Of a DNA stretch of 64,000 nt, positions 1 to 9,713 are shown in pieces. The DNA is taken from NCBI RefSeq assembly GCF_914767665.1, contig NC_059507.1:19160718-19224717 (forward strand), in the 5' to 3' direction. The position numbers and the translations under genes are program-made. The DNA comes from Harmonia axyridis (Eukaryota; Arthropoda; Insecta; Coleoptera; Coccinellidae). Every line of letters begins with the position of its first letter. Position 1 is the stretch's first letter. The notes beneath the pieces were generated by a model that made no database searches, had not been told where the DNA came from, and was given only the letters and a program-made list of their open reading frames with translations.

Positions 1-554
1 CATCTCAATCTTATTGATTTCTAGTTGCTTTTCCATATCATTCTGCATAATACTTAGGTTCCTTTCTATAATATTGTGACATTCTGTCTTGATTCTATTT
101 TCACTAATTTCTAAATTCTTTTTACATATTTTGCTTTTCTCTTGTAATTTTGAAGTAAATTCTTCTTCAACTTGATTTATTCTGGCATTAAACATATCAT
201 TGACTGCCATTAAACTATTCACAAGTTTTTTATCCATTTCAGTTATATTATCTGTCAATTCTTCTTTAAATTCTTTAAAATTTTCATCCAATTTTTTTTT
301 GACTGATCTTCCAATTTTTTTGACTGATCTTCCAATTTTTTTGACTGATCTTCCAATTTTTTTGACTGATCTTCCAATTTTTTTGACTGATCTTCCAATT
401 TTTTTTTTATATTTTCTTCAAAATTTTTCATTGCATTCATTATATCCAAGAAATTCAGTTCTTTTCTATTTTCTTCATTTATTTCCATATTTCCTCTTGT
501 ATTTTCTTCTTCATCCCCTTTTTCTCCAATTTTCGTTTTACTTCTTGTTTCCAT
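1..554 (-). pseudogene. LTR retrotransposon gag, N-terminal part (coiled coil), runs off the window
   Basis: Reading leftward from an ATG at 554, a lysine/glutamate-rich protein starts METRSKTKIGEKGDE. It becomes a coiled coil with five 7-residue KKLEDQS repeats. The open frame stops at 255 because the T run at 292-300 has nine bases where the repeat units have seven. The neighbouring frame then continues the same coiled-coil style to position 1, so this copy carries a +2 slip in a homopolymer. The ATG lies about 118 bases downstream of a primer binding site and LTR, the normal place for gag. No capsid or zinc-knuckle domain is inside the window. The LTR and primer site support the retrotransposon call; the superfamily (probably Ty3/gypsy) is inferred. 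Confidence 0.6.
301..405 (-). repeat. 21-bp tandem repeat, 5 units, inside gag
   Basis: Five head-to-tail 21-bp units (gactgatcttccaa plus a T run). On the - strand they encode the heptad-like KKLEDQS repeat. The unit is a multiple of three, so expansion keeps the frame. There are no spacers, so this is not a CRISPR array. Confidence 0.9.
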
Positions 555-671
555 TTTTTTATTGAATAATCAATGATATGATTCCAACAATTATGTATTA
601 ATTTGAAATTTTTTTAAAATAATGCTGTAATTGAATTAATATAATCATGCTGTAATTGAATTAATATAAGC

Positions 672-689
672 CCCACGTTGGGCGCCAAT
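672..689 (-). promoter_or_regulatory. Primer binding site (tRNA-Lys type)
   Basis: On the - strand, directly inside the LTR end and after a 1-2 base spacer, comes TGGCGCCCAACGTGGGGC. This 18-base match has the form of lysine-tRNA primer sites in insect LTR retrotransposons. It sets the element's orientation (- strand) and the inner border of the LTR. Confidence 0.8.
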
Positions 690-2243
690 TGTTATGGATC
701 GTATATTTATTCAAGTTGAGATTATGTTGTTGTTGATTTGATTCAAATTGATTCGATCCAATAACTAAATTTGATACTATATTTTTATGATTTTGCGCCG
801 ACTCTATATATCTCAGGAGGGTTCATTCAAATTCAATTATATAATTTTTTTAATTTAATTAATATTTTCAAAATTCACTAACTATAAAGAAATTCTTATC
901 TAATAACTAAATTTATATTAATCTAATCTTATATTTACGTATTTAAAACTTCATCGACCTCATCAGTGTTCTATGTTATGGTATGGTATCGTCTTCTATG
1001 CTCCTAACCTCGAATGGATTATAACCTTAATTCGTATTAATTCAGTTGCATTGTTTTGAATCCATTTTCCATTTAATATTGCTTCAACTTGCTTGAATCC
1101 AGGGAAATTTCTTCTTGAAATTGATTAAATAATTTTCCACTTCTTCTCACAATGATATTCAGGTACGTATTTAACAATTTTAATATCTTGCAAATTTTCG
1201 TAAATAAATTCTTTCGTTTATCAATTATTTCAGGTAAATTTCTTGAGTCAGGTGACGTGCTCTCTACAATGGTTTTTTACTGACTGATTAGCTGTCATTC
1301 GGCTGGGCTTTATATAGATTTTCAATTTTTTTCTTGAAATCAAGATTGCCTTGGATGTCAAAAAATTTTCCAAATATGATGCTTTCGCAATTTTCTCTTT
1401 TGAGGTAAGTTTTCTCTCTTCAATCTTGATCTAGTTAATTTCTTCATTTAATTCCGCATCTTTCGGTACCACATATGTTGTATTCGGTCGATTCGAAGTT
1501 ACAAAATTTTCAAATATTCTATATACAATTTGGAAATTTTTCTAATATTCACTTTCTTTGGCCTAATATTCAAAGATTTCTATCTATAACTCCTAAAATC
1601 TACTACATATTTTTAAATTATACTATAATCTAAAGAAATATATACATTTTTGTATGTTTGAGACATTAATTACTTTGGAATCCCTGATTTATCATTCGAT
1701 ATCCTATCCCTATCCATTATTTACAATTTTATTAGGAATTTCAGCTAATATTACATTTTTGAGATTGTATCTAGATGTAATTCACTAGATCACAAGCTAT
1801 TTCATGAAAATTAACATAGGAAATATAAAATAAATGATTATTTTTTTATCATTTTGAATGAAAATTGAATATTCAGTCTTTTGACTCTTTTAACATTATT
1901 TACATGATATATAAATGGTTCCTGATACTTGAGTTGAATATCTTTTGTTGATTTTATCAAATTGAACTTGAATTTTATTGATATTTTCATTTTGTTTCAG
2001 ATCCTGAGATGTTTTGAATGAATATTGATATAGTACTTTAGAAATATTGGATTTATGCTACTTTTATAATGTGCAAATGAATGGAATAAATGAATAAAGT
2101 TACTCTACTTTTCTTTAAAATTATTGGATCATATCAAGTTAAAATTTATTATCTATTTGATGAATTTGCTGTAGTTTCCGAAAGATAGAGTCTGGTAATG
2201 TATTCTCATTGATTTTATAAGTTGATAATACCATTCCATAACA
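690..2243 (-). repeat. 5' long terminal repeat, about 1.55 kb
   Basis: The LTR is bounded by TGTTATGGA at 690 and its inverted match TCCATAACA ending at 2243, the short inverted termini expected of an LTR. The primer binding site abuts the inner end. The partner LTR lies outside the window, so age and target duplication cannot be judged. A TATA box and initiator (separate entry) divide it into U3 of about 960 bp and R-U5 of about 595 bp. No coding sequence is seen in it. The outer end abuts a TA microsatellite. Confidence 0.75.
1283..1316 (-). promoter_or_regulatory. LTR core promoter (TATA box plus TCAGT initiator)
   Basis: On the - strand TATATAAAG (1316-1308) is followed by the arthropod initiator TCAGT (1287-1283). 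About 31 bases separate the first T of the TATA box from the A of the initiator, the standard spacing for an insect RNA polymerase II start. Transcription would begin near 1285 and run leftward through the primer site into gag. Confidence 0.6.
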
Positions 2244-5200
2244 ATATATATATATATATATTATCTAGTTACTGAGGGAGAAACCAAAACAAAAAAGTAC
2301 GCCGCAAACCTGGCAGAGAAATGGGAATCAATTTATCCTGATAAAAGATTCACAGGAAAACACCTGATAGCTCAAATCAAATACATTAAGACTCGCAAAT
2401 TGCTCTCTCCGGATGAGCTCGAAACGATTAAAGGAGATGCAACAAGTAATTCACCACGAAGGAGGATTGATGACATTAGGAGAAGCATCCATCGACAGAG
2501 CACCAATACTTGGCAAGGAAACATCAATCAATCAAACGATTCAGACGACCAACTGACGACGGTGGAGATGGAACCAGATGAGGCTAAGCTTGAAATCCGA
2601 GAGTTATTTCAGGGGGAGAGTCAGAAGTGGGAGGGGATGATGATGGAGGATAGACCAAGAATCCCCAAACTGAGACAAAGCAAGGATACCAGAACAATTA
2701 TGGTTGCCATTAATAATGCCCTAAAAGAAATACTGAATAATTCCGAAAATTTTGAAGAATTATGCCATAGAGTATACTGTGCAGCAATGATGGCAAACAA
2801 CCTGCAATGCTCAGATTCAGTATCAAAATTCCAGAAGAAGCCTCAACAGCACAAGCCCCCATGGGAAGAGAGATTAGAACAAAAGATAAATATCCTACGT
2901 AAAGAGATCGGTGCCTTCCACGCCTACCTACGAGAAAAAGAGGCAAGCAAAAAAGTGAAAAAGAAAGTGCAGAACTACACTAAAAAATTGAACATGTATG
3001 AAAGTGATCCTCAATATAAAGATAAAGTGACGACTCACCTAGAAACCCTCAAACAAAAAATATCTACACTAGGTAGTAGATTAAGACGATATCACAAAAG
3101 AACGCAACGCTATCGCCAAAACAATCAATTCACTAGCAACCAGAAGAGTTTCTTTAGAGATCTACAAAAACAGCAAAACCACCAAGCAAATCTGCTATCT
3201 CCGCGCTATGAACCCGAAAAATTTGTACGCCATTGGTCAAAGATATGGTCAGAGGAAAAGAGTCACAACAGCAAAGCCAATTGGATAGAAGGGGAGAAAA
3301 AAGAACACTATAATCTAGCCGAAATGCCTTCCATCATTGTTACGGAGGATGAAGTCACTGCGACGATTAAGAGAATGAAAAATTGGACGGCGGCTGGAAT
3401 AGACAGTGTACATAATTATTGGTGGAAATCACTGCCGTCTACCCACACAGCACTGGCTCGACTCATCAATGAAGCACTGGAGAACCCAAATAGCATTCCC
3501 AAACACTTTACCCATGGAGTTACCTATATGATACCTAAAAAAGGAGACCCAACGATACCTGACAATAGACCGATAACCTGTCTTCCGTCAGCGTATAAGA
3601 TCATCACTTCAACAATTGGCCAGAAAATCCGGATCCACCTGAAAACCAATAACCTCATGGCGTGGGAACAGAATGGATGTGAAAAGAGCGGTAAAGGCAG
3701 TAAGGAACTATTGATAATTGACAACTTAATCACTAAACAGGCAAAAAGAAAACAAAAAAACATCTCAATGGCCTGGATAGATTACCAAAAGGCATTTGAC
3801 TCTGTTCCCCACTCTTGGCTTCTTGAAATCCTGAGAATATATAAGATGGACCCGAAGATAATTTCATTTTTCCAATTCCTTATGTCGACCTGGCGGACTT
3901 CACTAAGACTCGAGGGTAGATCGGAGCTGAACAAATCGCCCGCGATAATGATCAAGAGGGGTATATTCCAAGGTGACAGCTTTAGCCCTTTATGGTTCTG
4001 TCTGGCCATGAACCCTCTCAGCGGTATGTTAAATAGATCATCGTATGGATACTCCTTAGACGCAGAAAAAAAATTAACACACCTGTTTTATATTGATGAT
4101 CTCAAACTATATGCTAGAGGTCGACAACAACTGGAAGGGGAGCTCGAGTTGGTACGAAAGTTTAGTGAAGATATAGGTATGAGGTTTGGTCTGAACAAGT
4201 GTGCGACAGTCAGTGTGAAAAGAGGGAAGCTGGAAAGGGTCGAAAGTATTATCTTGACAGACGGACAAGCATTGGCCAACTTAGGGGCAGAACAAAGGTA
4301 TAAATATCTAGGGGTTCAACAAACGTATGAGATTAGGCAGCGAGAAAATAAGGAAGAAGTCGAAAAAGAACTGATAAAAAGAGTAAGAACAATACTGAAC
4401 ACACAGTTAACAGCTAAAAACAAAATAACTGCACTGAACATTTGGGCAATACCAGCTTTCACCTACACGGCTGGAATTCTTACCTGGTCACGGACGGATC
4501 TAGAAAGGCTCGACAGAAAGATCAGAACCACTTTGACGCAGTTTGGCTTACTACATCCAAACTCCGCTATTGGAAGGCTCTACATACCACGCAGAGATGC
4601 AGGGCGGGGTCTGATCAGCTTGGAGGACGGTTACCTGAAAGAGGAAGAAAAGTTAAAAACATATTTTCTCAACAAGAACTTACCTGTGCACCAGTGGGTG
4701 GCAGCTCAGCGATATTCCACCGCAACTCCAGGGTTAAACAACGAGCAGGAGCCTGAAAGAGAAAACATGGTAGAGAAATGGAAGGATAACTGGCGTACCA
4801 AACCTCTCCATGGACGATTTTACTCCAGCTTACACCAAATAGATGTCGACTTACCGAGCACAAATATTTACCTTACTCCTCAGGGCTATCTCTACCCTCA
4901 GACTGAAGGCACGTTGATGGCAATACAAGATCAGGTTGTCCCGACGAGAGTCTATGCAAGACACATAATGAAGATAGACACGGAAACAACAAAATGCAGA
5001 CCCTGCAATAATGCCGAGGAATCAGTGCAACACCTTTCTTCAGGATGTTCTAGTATAGCCGGCACTAAGTACTTAAGTCGGCACAACAATATGGGGAAAG
5101 TTGTACATCATCTCCTTTGTCTCAAAGAACGACTACTACAGGGTTTTACCCCGCACCATTTATATGAGCCGAAATCTGTCTTGGAAAATGATAATGTCAA

Positions 5201-5665
5201 GGTGTACTGGGACTTGACAGTGAGTACAGACCCAGGCGTTGAGAGCAACAGACCTGACATGGTCGTTTGGGAGAAACGCAAGAAGTCGGCAACCATCATC
5301 GATTTTTCAGTGCCGCTTGACCAGAATCTCTCAAAGGCTTATGGCGAAAAAATAACGAAATACGAAGCCTTATCAAGACAGATGAAGAGCACCTACCAAC
5401 TGAATAACGTAAAAGTAAAGCCACTGATTATTAGCTGCAACGGGTTGGTGCACCGAAAAACAGTTAAACATCTACTTGAGATGGATCTCCCCCATAACAC
5501 CATTGCATGGATGCAGAAGGCCGTAATTTTGGGAACGGTCAACATAATACGGCAAGTACTTTTCCCTCATTAACAGACGGGATGGCCCTTGGCAGCGATG
5601 CCCGGGTCATCTGACTGATCCACATTGCGTGTGAAGGTAAAAAAAAAAATATATATATATATTTA
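2244..5665 (+). mobile_element. R4/Dong-like non-LTR retrotransposon, 5'-truncated, in a TA microsatellite
   Basis: One open frame with reverse transcriptase and restriction-like endonuclease spans nearly the whole element. A (TA)n tract lies at both ends (2244-2262 and about 5649-5663). The frame is open back to the left TA tract without an initiator ATG, as in 5' truncation during target-primed insertion. The 3' UTR is only about 65 bp and ends in an A run. Members of the R4/Dong group are known for insertion into simple repeats, which fits. Target specificity here is inferred from one copy. Confidence 0.75.
2262..5573 (+). CDS. Non-LTR ORF: reverse transcriptase with C-terminal restriction-like endonuclease (5' partial)
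   Basis: About 1100 residues with no stop. The N-terminal third is basic and helical. The reverse transcriptase core lies near residues 380-620 counted from 2400: NRPITCLPSAYK, then IDYQKAFDSVPH (motif A aspartates), then GIFQGDSFSPLWF (motif B), then FYIDDLK (motif C, the catalytic DD pair). Toward the C-terminus is a Cys-Cys-His-Cys knuckle (CRPCNNAEESVQHLSSGC), followed by RPDMVV then IIDFSVP, the PD-(D/E)XK-like endonuclease of R2/R4-type elements. No apurinic endonuclease domain is present, which separates it from the other non-LTR elements here. The frame is uninterrupted, so the insertion is probably young despite its missing start. Confidence 0.85.
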   Translation, partial: YLVTEGETKTKKYAANLAEKWESIYPDKRFTGKHLIAQIKYIKTRKLLSPDELETIKGDATSNSPRRRIDDIRRSIHRQSTNTWQGNINQSNDSDDQLTTVEMEPDEAKLEIRELFQGESQKWEGMMMEDRPRIPKLRQSKDTRTIMVAINNALKEILNNSENFEELCHRVYCAAMMANNLQCSDSVSKFQKKPQQHKPPWEERLEQKINILRKEIGAFHAYLREKEASKKVKKKVQNYTKKLNMYESDPQYKDKVTTHLETLKQKISTLGSRLRRYHKRTQRYRQNNQFTSNQKSFFRDLQKQQNHQANLLSPRYEPEKFVRHWSKIWSEEKSHNSKANWIEGEKKEHYNLAEMPSIIVTEDEVTATIKRMKNWTAAGIDSVHNYWWKSLPSTHTALARLINEALENPNSIPKHFTHGVTYMIPKKGDPTIPDNRPITCLPSAYKIITSTIGQKIRIHLKTNNLMAWEQNGCEKSGKGSKELLIIDNLITKQAKRKQKNISMAWIDYQKAFDSVPHSWLLEILRIYKMDPKIISFFQFLMSTWRTSLRLEGRSELNKSPAIMIKRGIFQGDSFSPLWFCLAMNPLSGMLNRSSYGYSLDAEKKLTHLFYIDDLKLYARGRQQLEGELELVRKFSEDIGMRFGLNKCATVSVKRGKLERVESIILTDGQALANLGAEQRYKYLGVQQTYEIRQRENKEEVEKELIKRVRTILNTQLTAKNKITALNIWAIPAFTYTAGILTWSRTDLERLDRKIRTTLTQFGLLHPNSAIGRLYIPRRDAGRGLISLEDGYLKEEEKLKTYFLNKNLPVHQWVAAQRYSTATPGLNNEQEPERENMVEKWKDNWRTKPLHGRFYSSLHQIDVDLPSTNIYLTPQGYLYPQTEGTLMAIQDQVVPTRVYARHIMKIDTETTKCRPCNNAEESVQHLSSGCSSIAGTKYLSRHNNMGKVVHHLLCLKERLLQGFTPHHLYEPKSVLENDNVKVYWDLTVSTDPGVESNRPDMVVWEKRKKSATIIDFSVPLDQNLSKAYGEKITKYEALSRQMKSTYQLNNVKVKPLIISCNGLVHRKTVKHLLEMDLPHNTIAWMQKAVILGTVNIIRQVLFPH

Positions 5666-5739
5666 CTAAGTAGGTACAATTTATTTTTAAATTTGTTTAA
5701 CAACATTCCAATTACTAAAAACGGCCAGTTTTTTTCCTA

Positions 5740-5936
5740 TGGGGCCATCTAAAATCATTAGTTTATACCACTCCAGTAGAAAATGTGGAAGACTTGCGAA
5801 ATCGGATCATTGCTGTGCTGGGTGTAACTTAATAAGAAATGATCCTGGTGTTTTTGAAAGGGTTCGGCAGTCAATGAGGAGAAGATTGGATGCTTGTATG
5901 CTGGCTAGAGGTGGTCATTTTCAACAGTTTTTGTAG
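5740..5936 (+). pseudogene. C-terminal remnant of a Tc1/mariner-like (IS630-type) transposase
   Basis: One frame reads VENVEDLRNRIIAVLG and, after a frameshift, the next reads RNDPGVFERVRQSMRRRLDAC, ending in GGHFQQFL and a stop. This order (a 'L..RI' helix, then an RRL..C helix, then GGHFE/Q..L) is the usual C-terminal tail of insect DDE transposases of the mariner group. The catalytic domain is missing. The sequence after it ends near 6117 in an ACACCCTGTATA-like motif seen at transposon ends. Inactive fragment. Confidence 0.6.
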
Positions 5937-6985
5937 GTTGAGTTGAATTTTCATGTAATTTTTCATAATAAAATGTTATTATCTGAAATTTTGTTTCCCC
6001 TATATCTTCGAAACAAATAGGTTTTTCAAAAATCATCAAAGGACAAAATATTCTTAGAATAGTCCAAGGAACAACCCCCTGAATTTTTGCCGCATGTTTA
6101 GGAAACACCCTGTATATACAATATTTGCTGAGAATATTATTGTACCCATAAAAGCAGAAAAAAGACATGAAATTGCAAATAATGATTTTTGTGTTTTAGA
6201 GAAAGATTGGATTTTTGTCAGTAATTTTATTTATTTTATGAAAGTAGCAATACTACATAATTTTGTCATATTTCAACTTGATTCCAACCAAATAAAATAT
6301 ATTAATCATATAAAGTTATCACTACACATAAATGCGTTGGCCCCTGTTCCACAAATTCTCAACAGTTGAAATATTATTTCCCTTCTCTGTGAGGGGCTGC
6401 CCTTATTATTTCAGTAGTTAATCTAGTGCTTAATCAAATATTTTTTTCTGAAAATACAAAATGGGGCCTAAGACAATTTAACTCAAATTTTCAGTAAATC
6501 ATTGTTCATGAAAAATAGTTTTCACTAGTTTATTATGTTTTGAAAAAGTTGAATAAATTCAATTAAAATCCACCAGCCTATCCTGTCATTCATTGTTGAA
6601 TAAATCGTGAAATCAGATTCTTGAGAAATTTACAGAAAATATTTTATATGAGAAAATGCAACAGAAAAATAGATTTCCTGCGAATTCCGATTGCCCTTCA
6701 CATCTTAAGAAATGGGAAATAATAATTTTGAGTGTTAAATTGAAATTCATACAGCGAAAAAGATTTTATCCGTATTTATGTTTAATAATTATCAGAAATC
6801 TTTTTTTCCTAACTTCACAATGGCTAAATCATAAAACTGAGAAAAACATTGACCTTTTCTAATTACGAAAGAATTTTCATAAATAAATCACACTCAAACT
6901 ATTTTTGAGCACCAATTGATTATTTCGAAATAAATCAAAATATGTTACGCCACTGCCATAGACGCCGGTCAGACAAGGATCTACG
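5937..6985. other. AT-rich interval without a recognisable gene
   Basis: It starts with the noncoding 3' part of the preceding transposon remnant (to about 6120). The remainder is AT-rich with only short unsupported open frames, for example 6094-6369 and 6656-6862. These lack recognisable motifs and have no splice-site or codon pattern suggesting exons. Confidence 0.5.
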
Positions 6986-6990
6986 AATGG

Positions 6991-7206
6991 GCGCGTTCAG
7001 CAGACACAACAGTTGTCAATATTCTGTCAGTATTTCTGCTGAACGCAATTTATCAGTTTCCGCTAGGGAGCGTATGCTACGGAGCAGTCGCCATTTTAGG
7101 TAGCGAATTTATTTTAGGCTACTTTTTGGGAACATGTTGAGTAACTGACAAGTGACAGTGGTTTTGGCACGAAATTTGAATTTGAACTGGAAACCGTAAC
7201 ATATAG
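6991..7206 (+). mobile_element. MITE copy 1 (same family as 10668-10926)
   Basis: It begins GCGTTCAGCAGACACAACAG, close to the left end of the RASSF8 intronic MITE at 10677. It also shares inner blocks (gagcgtatgct, cgccattttt) in the same order. A 12-bp inverted repeat (6993-7004 with 7035-7046) makes a hairpin at its left end. The right boundary is approximate. No coding capacity. Confidence 0.55.
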
Positions 7207-7329
7207 GTTAGGCGATTAAATCAACTCGCCGAAATTACAAAAGAATTAAAAGAGCACAACAGATTATTGGCAGAAAGGAATGAGATTTTGAGGCAATTCA
7301 TATCTAAATCTAATCAAGAGGATGACTAG
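7207..7329 (+). pseudogene. Possible last exon or remnant: helical C-terminus of an unknown protein
   Basis: A short frame reads RLNQLAEITKELKEHNRLLA, continues as a strongly charged helix and ends ...SNQEDD and TAG. A TATAG that could be a splice acceptor lies just before it. The style matches C-terminal helices of Myb/SANT-like proteins associated with Harbinger elements, but that is a guess. No upstream exon was found; the MITE directly upstream may have separated it from the rest. Confidence 0.3.
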
Positions 7330-7798
7330 TAAAAATGAAATTGCTTGTGTTAATTTTTTTTTTCAATGAACATTTCAAGAACAGAAAATTGTTAAGAATA
7401 ATTTATTGAGTAATTTTTTTTGTTGATATTTTAACAATTTATTAGCTAAAAGTCTTGGTGCCAGTTTTATAGTCTGAAATAAATGTTTTGAAAACAAATT
7501 TATATGTTTTCCTAGATGAATTTTACTTTCGGTTTTATACAATAAGTATATTCGCACATTTAAATTCAAAACAGGGATTCTGCCAATGAGTTTCACATAA
7601 TTAATTTATAAATTTAAATGGCACACTTCCACTGGTGAAGCAGAAAACACTATATGTTCTAACTATGTTGACAACATTTCCCTCTAGTTATCCGGGACAA
7701 ACAATATTTGTACAGACTATAGATCTATCTTACTTCAAGTATAATAATGTAAAGAGTTATTCAAAATTCATCATAACTAATAAAATACTAATACTAAT

Positions 7799-9314
7799 AG
7801 AGAGTTATTGCAACGCACAAATAAGCGATCTTTTATTACAGATTACAGGATCTCTTATTTTGACATGTACTCATGCGCATTGAGTCAGATATTAAGGATT
7901 GTTTAAATCTAAATACAGGCCTCCCTTACTTTATTTAAATACAGGCGACCAACTTTTATTTAAGGATCTTTTATTTTGACAGATATCTGTTTATGCCGAA
8001 TATTTACCGTCGTTATTCAGCAAGAACTAACCTATAAATATTTGTAGCTGTTTAGGTAAACAAAGTAATGAAGTAAACTTTTTGAGAAATTTGCATTTTA
8101 TTTCTTGATTTTGGGCATCTGTGGGAACCATTTCATTCGAGAAAAAAAATGTGCTCTCAATAACGAATTTTTCAAGAACTTATACGATTCTCAACGAAAC
8201 ATATTTAATTTGAACCTACTAAAAGAATTAAAAATAATACTGATAAAAACTGAATTTTATTAGAAATAAGAATTTACCTATATGTGTAATGTAGTATTGT
8301 TAAAGCATAGTATAAGGAATGCTACCTCATACTGAATATTATTTTTTTTATATTGAATATAAATAATTCATTCTGTAATATGGACACACCAATGGGATTG
8401 TTTTGAAAGAAAAATAATAAACTTGTTACCTAAGTACTTTTTTATATATTGAATCAACATAGCATAAAAAAAGCAAATCACAATGCAGAACCAAATTAAT
8501 TATCAGTAATGTTATTATAAAATTATACGTTGAGTACACTTTTTTCAAAATTATTGTAGTAAAAAGTACAAAAATACATAACATAATTCTGTTAAACAAA
8601 ATAATCTTTCAATACTGGTGGTTTCACATAAAAAGAAATACTTGATTGACTTCCATTCAAACTTGATGATACTTCGTCAACAAATTTCTCTAATAGTTTC
8701 ATCGATAAAACCCCAGTAGTTTGGTACAGCTCCTCCCATATTACGAATTGGTAGACTAAAAACGAATTAAGGTAATATAATAGGTATATAATAATTTAAG
8801 TTTAATTCAGCTGATAGCTTACCTGTACATATAGCTGATAACTATTTCTATAAAGCCACTTATGAGCATTCAAATTATCTTAGAAGTGTCCATGATTTTC
8901 CACAATGAAGATTGCAGTTATAAAAATAAACTTCGATAATGATTGCGGTACTTGTAGTAAAAATTTGCCAAGTCAACTAGTTGATTTGTTTGAATTGGTT
9001 TTGATATATTTTCTACACCAACTGTATCTATTATGAAAAATCAATTCCTCAATAATGGTCCCAGCTAAAATTGCTAACGCTATTTGTTCTTTCATTTTCG
9101 ATTTTGAACTTTTACCAAATGAATTATTTTATTTATCAGAATATAAAATAAAGGTGACAAAATATAAATATGTCAAATTTAAAGATCTGTCACTTTACTG
9201 ACTTTCGTTAAAAGCACCTTGCAATAGTTCACTTTTAACGTCCACGATAGAGGATCCTTTATTACAGGATCCTTTAATAAAAGATCGCTTATTTGTGCGT
9301 TGCAATAACTCTCT
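7799..9314 (-). mobile_element. Harbinger-derived 1.5-kb repeat, copy 1
   Basis: Ends are AGAGAGTTATTGCAACGCAC and its exact inverse, giving terminal inverted repeats of about 40 bp. AAT flanks both sides. It is the inverted counterpart of the copies at 45451-52137 and 52161-53690. On the - strand remnants of a PIF/Harbinger transposase can be recognised: an N-terminal piece like MKEQIALA, and the block with GFIDGT in the better copies. All pieces are out of frame or stopped, so it is non-autonomous. Confidence 0.75.
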
Positions 9315-9713
9315 AATGTTCTAAGCCCAGAACACTAATACCACAGACTAGTAATCTGTGTTGAAAGGTTACCATTAATTTCTGTGATCTGGAGAAGAAA
9401 AAGAACGGAATTTGATGAATTGTTGTCATCTACTCTGTTATTTGTGGTTGACATATCAAAATATGTAGCTTGAAAAATACGTCCAAAAGCTAATAATTAC
9501 CATAACATTAATCTACTCAGTACCAAAGATCGACAGGAAATGAATGAAATTAACGCATAATTTACACATCAATATATGCGAGTCATGAAGTAGAATCATT
9601 TTTTTTAAACAGCTTCCTATCATGTTCAATAATAAGAGGTATAATTCAGAACTAAGAAAATTTAATCGAATTCGTATACATTTATTGTTTCAGGTTTATA
9701 ATGAATTTCTAGG
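9315..9713 (+). promoter_or_regulatory. RASSF8 upstream region and 5' UTR acceptor
   Basis: A polypyrimidine tract and TTTCAG at about 9687-9693 form a splice acceptor 20 bp before the ATG. RASSF8 therefore has at least one upstream noncoding exon, whose position I could not fix. A 19-bp palindrome (cacagactagtaatctgtg) near 9342-9360 has an identical core in inverse orientation near 42427. Confidence 0.4.

Noticed and set aside
301..405. CRISPR-like array
   Set aside because: Identical 21-bp units with no spacers inside a coding frame; eukaryotic context.
200..565. + strand 121-residue frame with FLTDLPI repeats
   Set aside because: It is the antisense of the gag tandem repeat on the - strand; the LTR and primer site fix the coding strand as -.
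6106..6120. ACACCCTGTATA as a complete transposon end
   Set aside because: No inverted partner at a sensible distance; kept only as part of a remnant.
7838..7853. ATTACAG doubled in Harbinger copy 1
   Set aside because: Considered as an excision footprint of a palindromic insert, but it is 7 bp and in direct tandem; simple slippage explains it.
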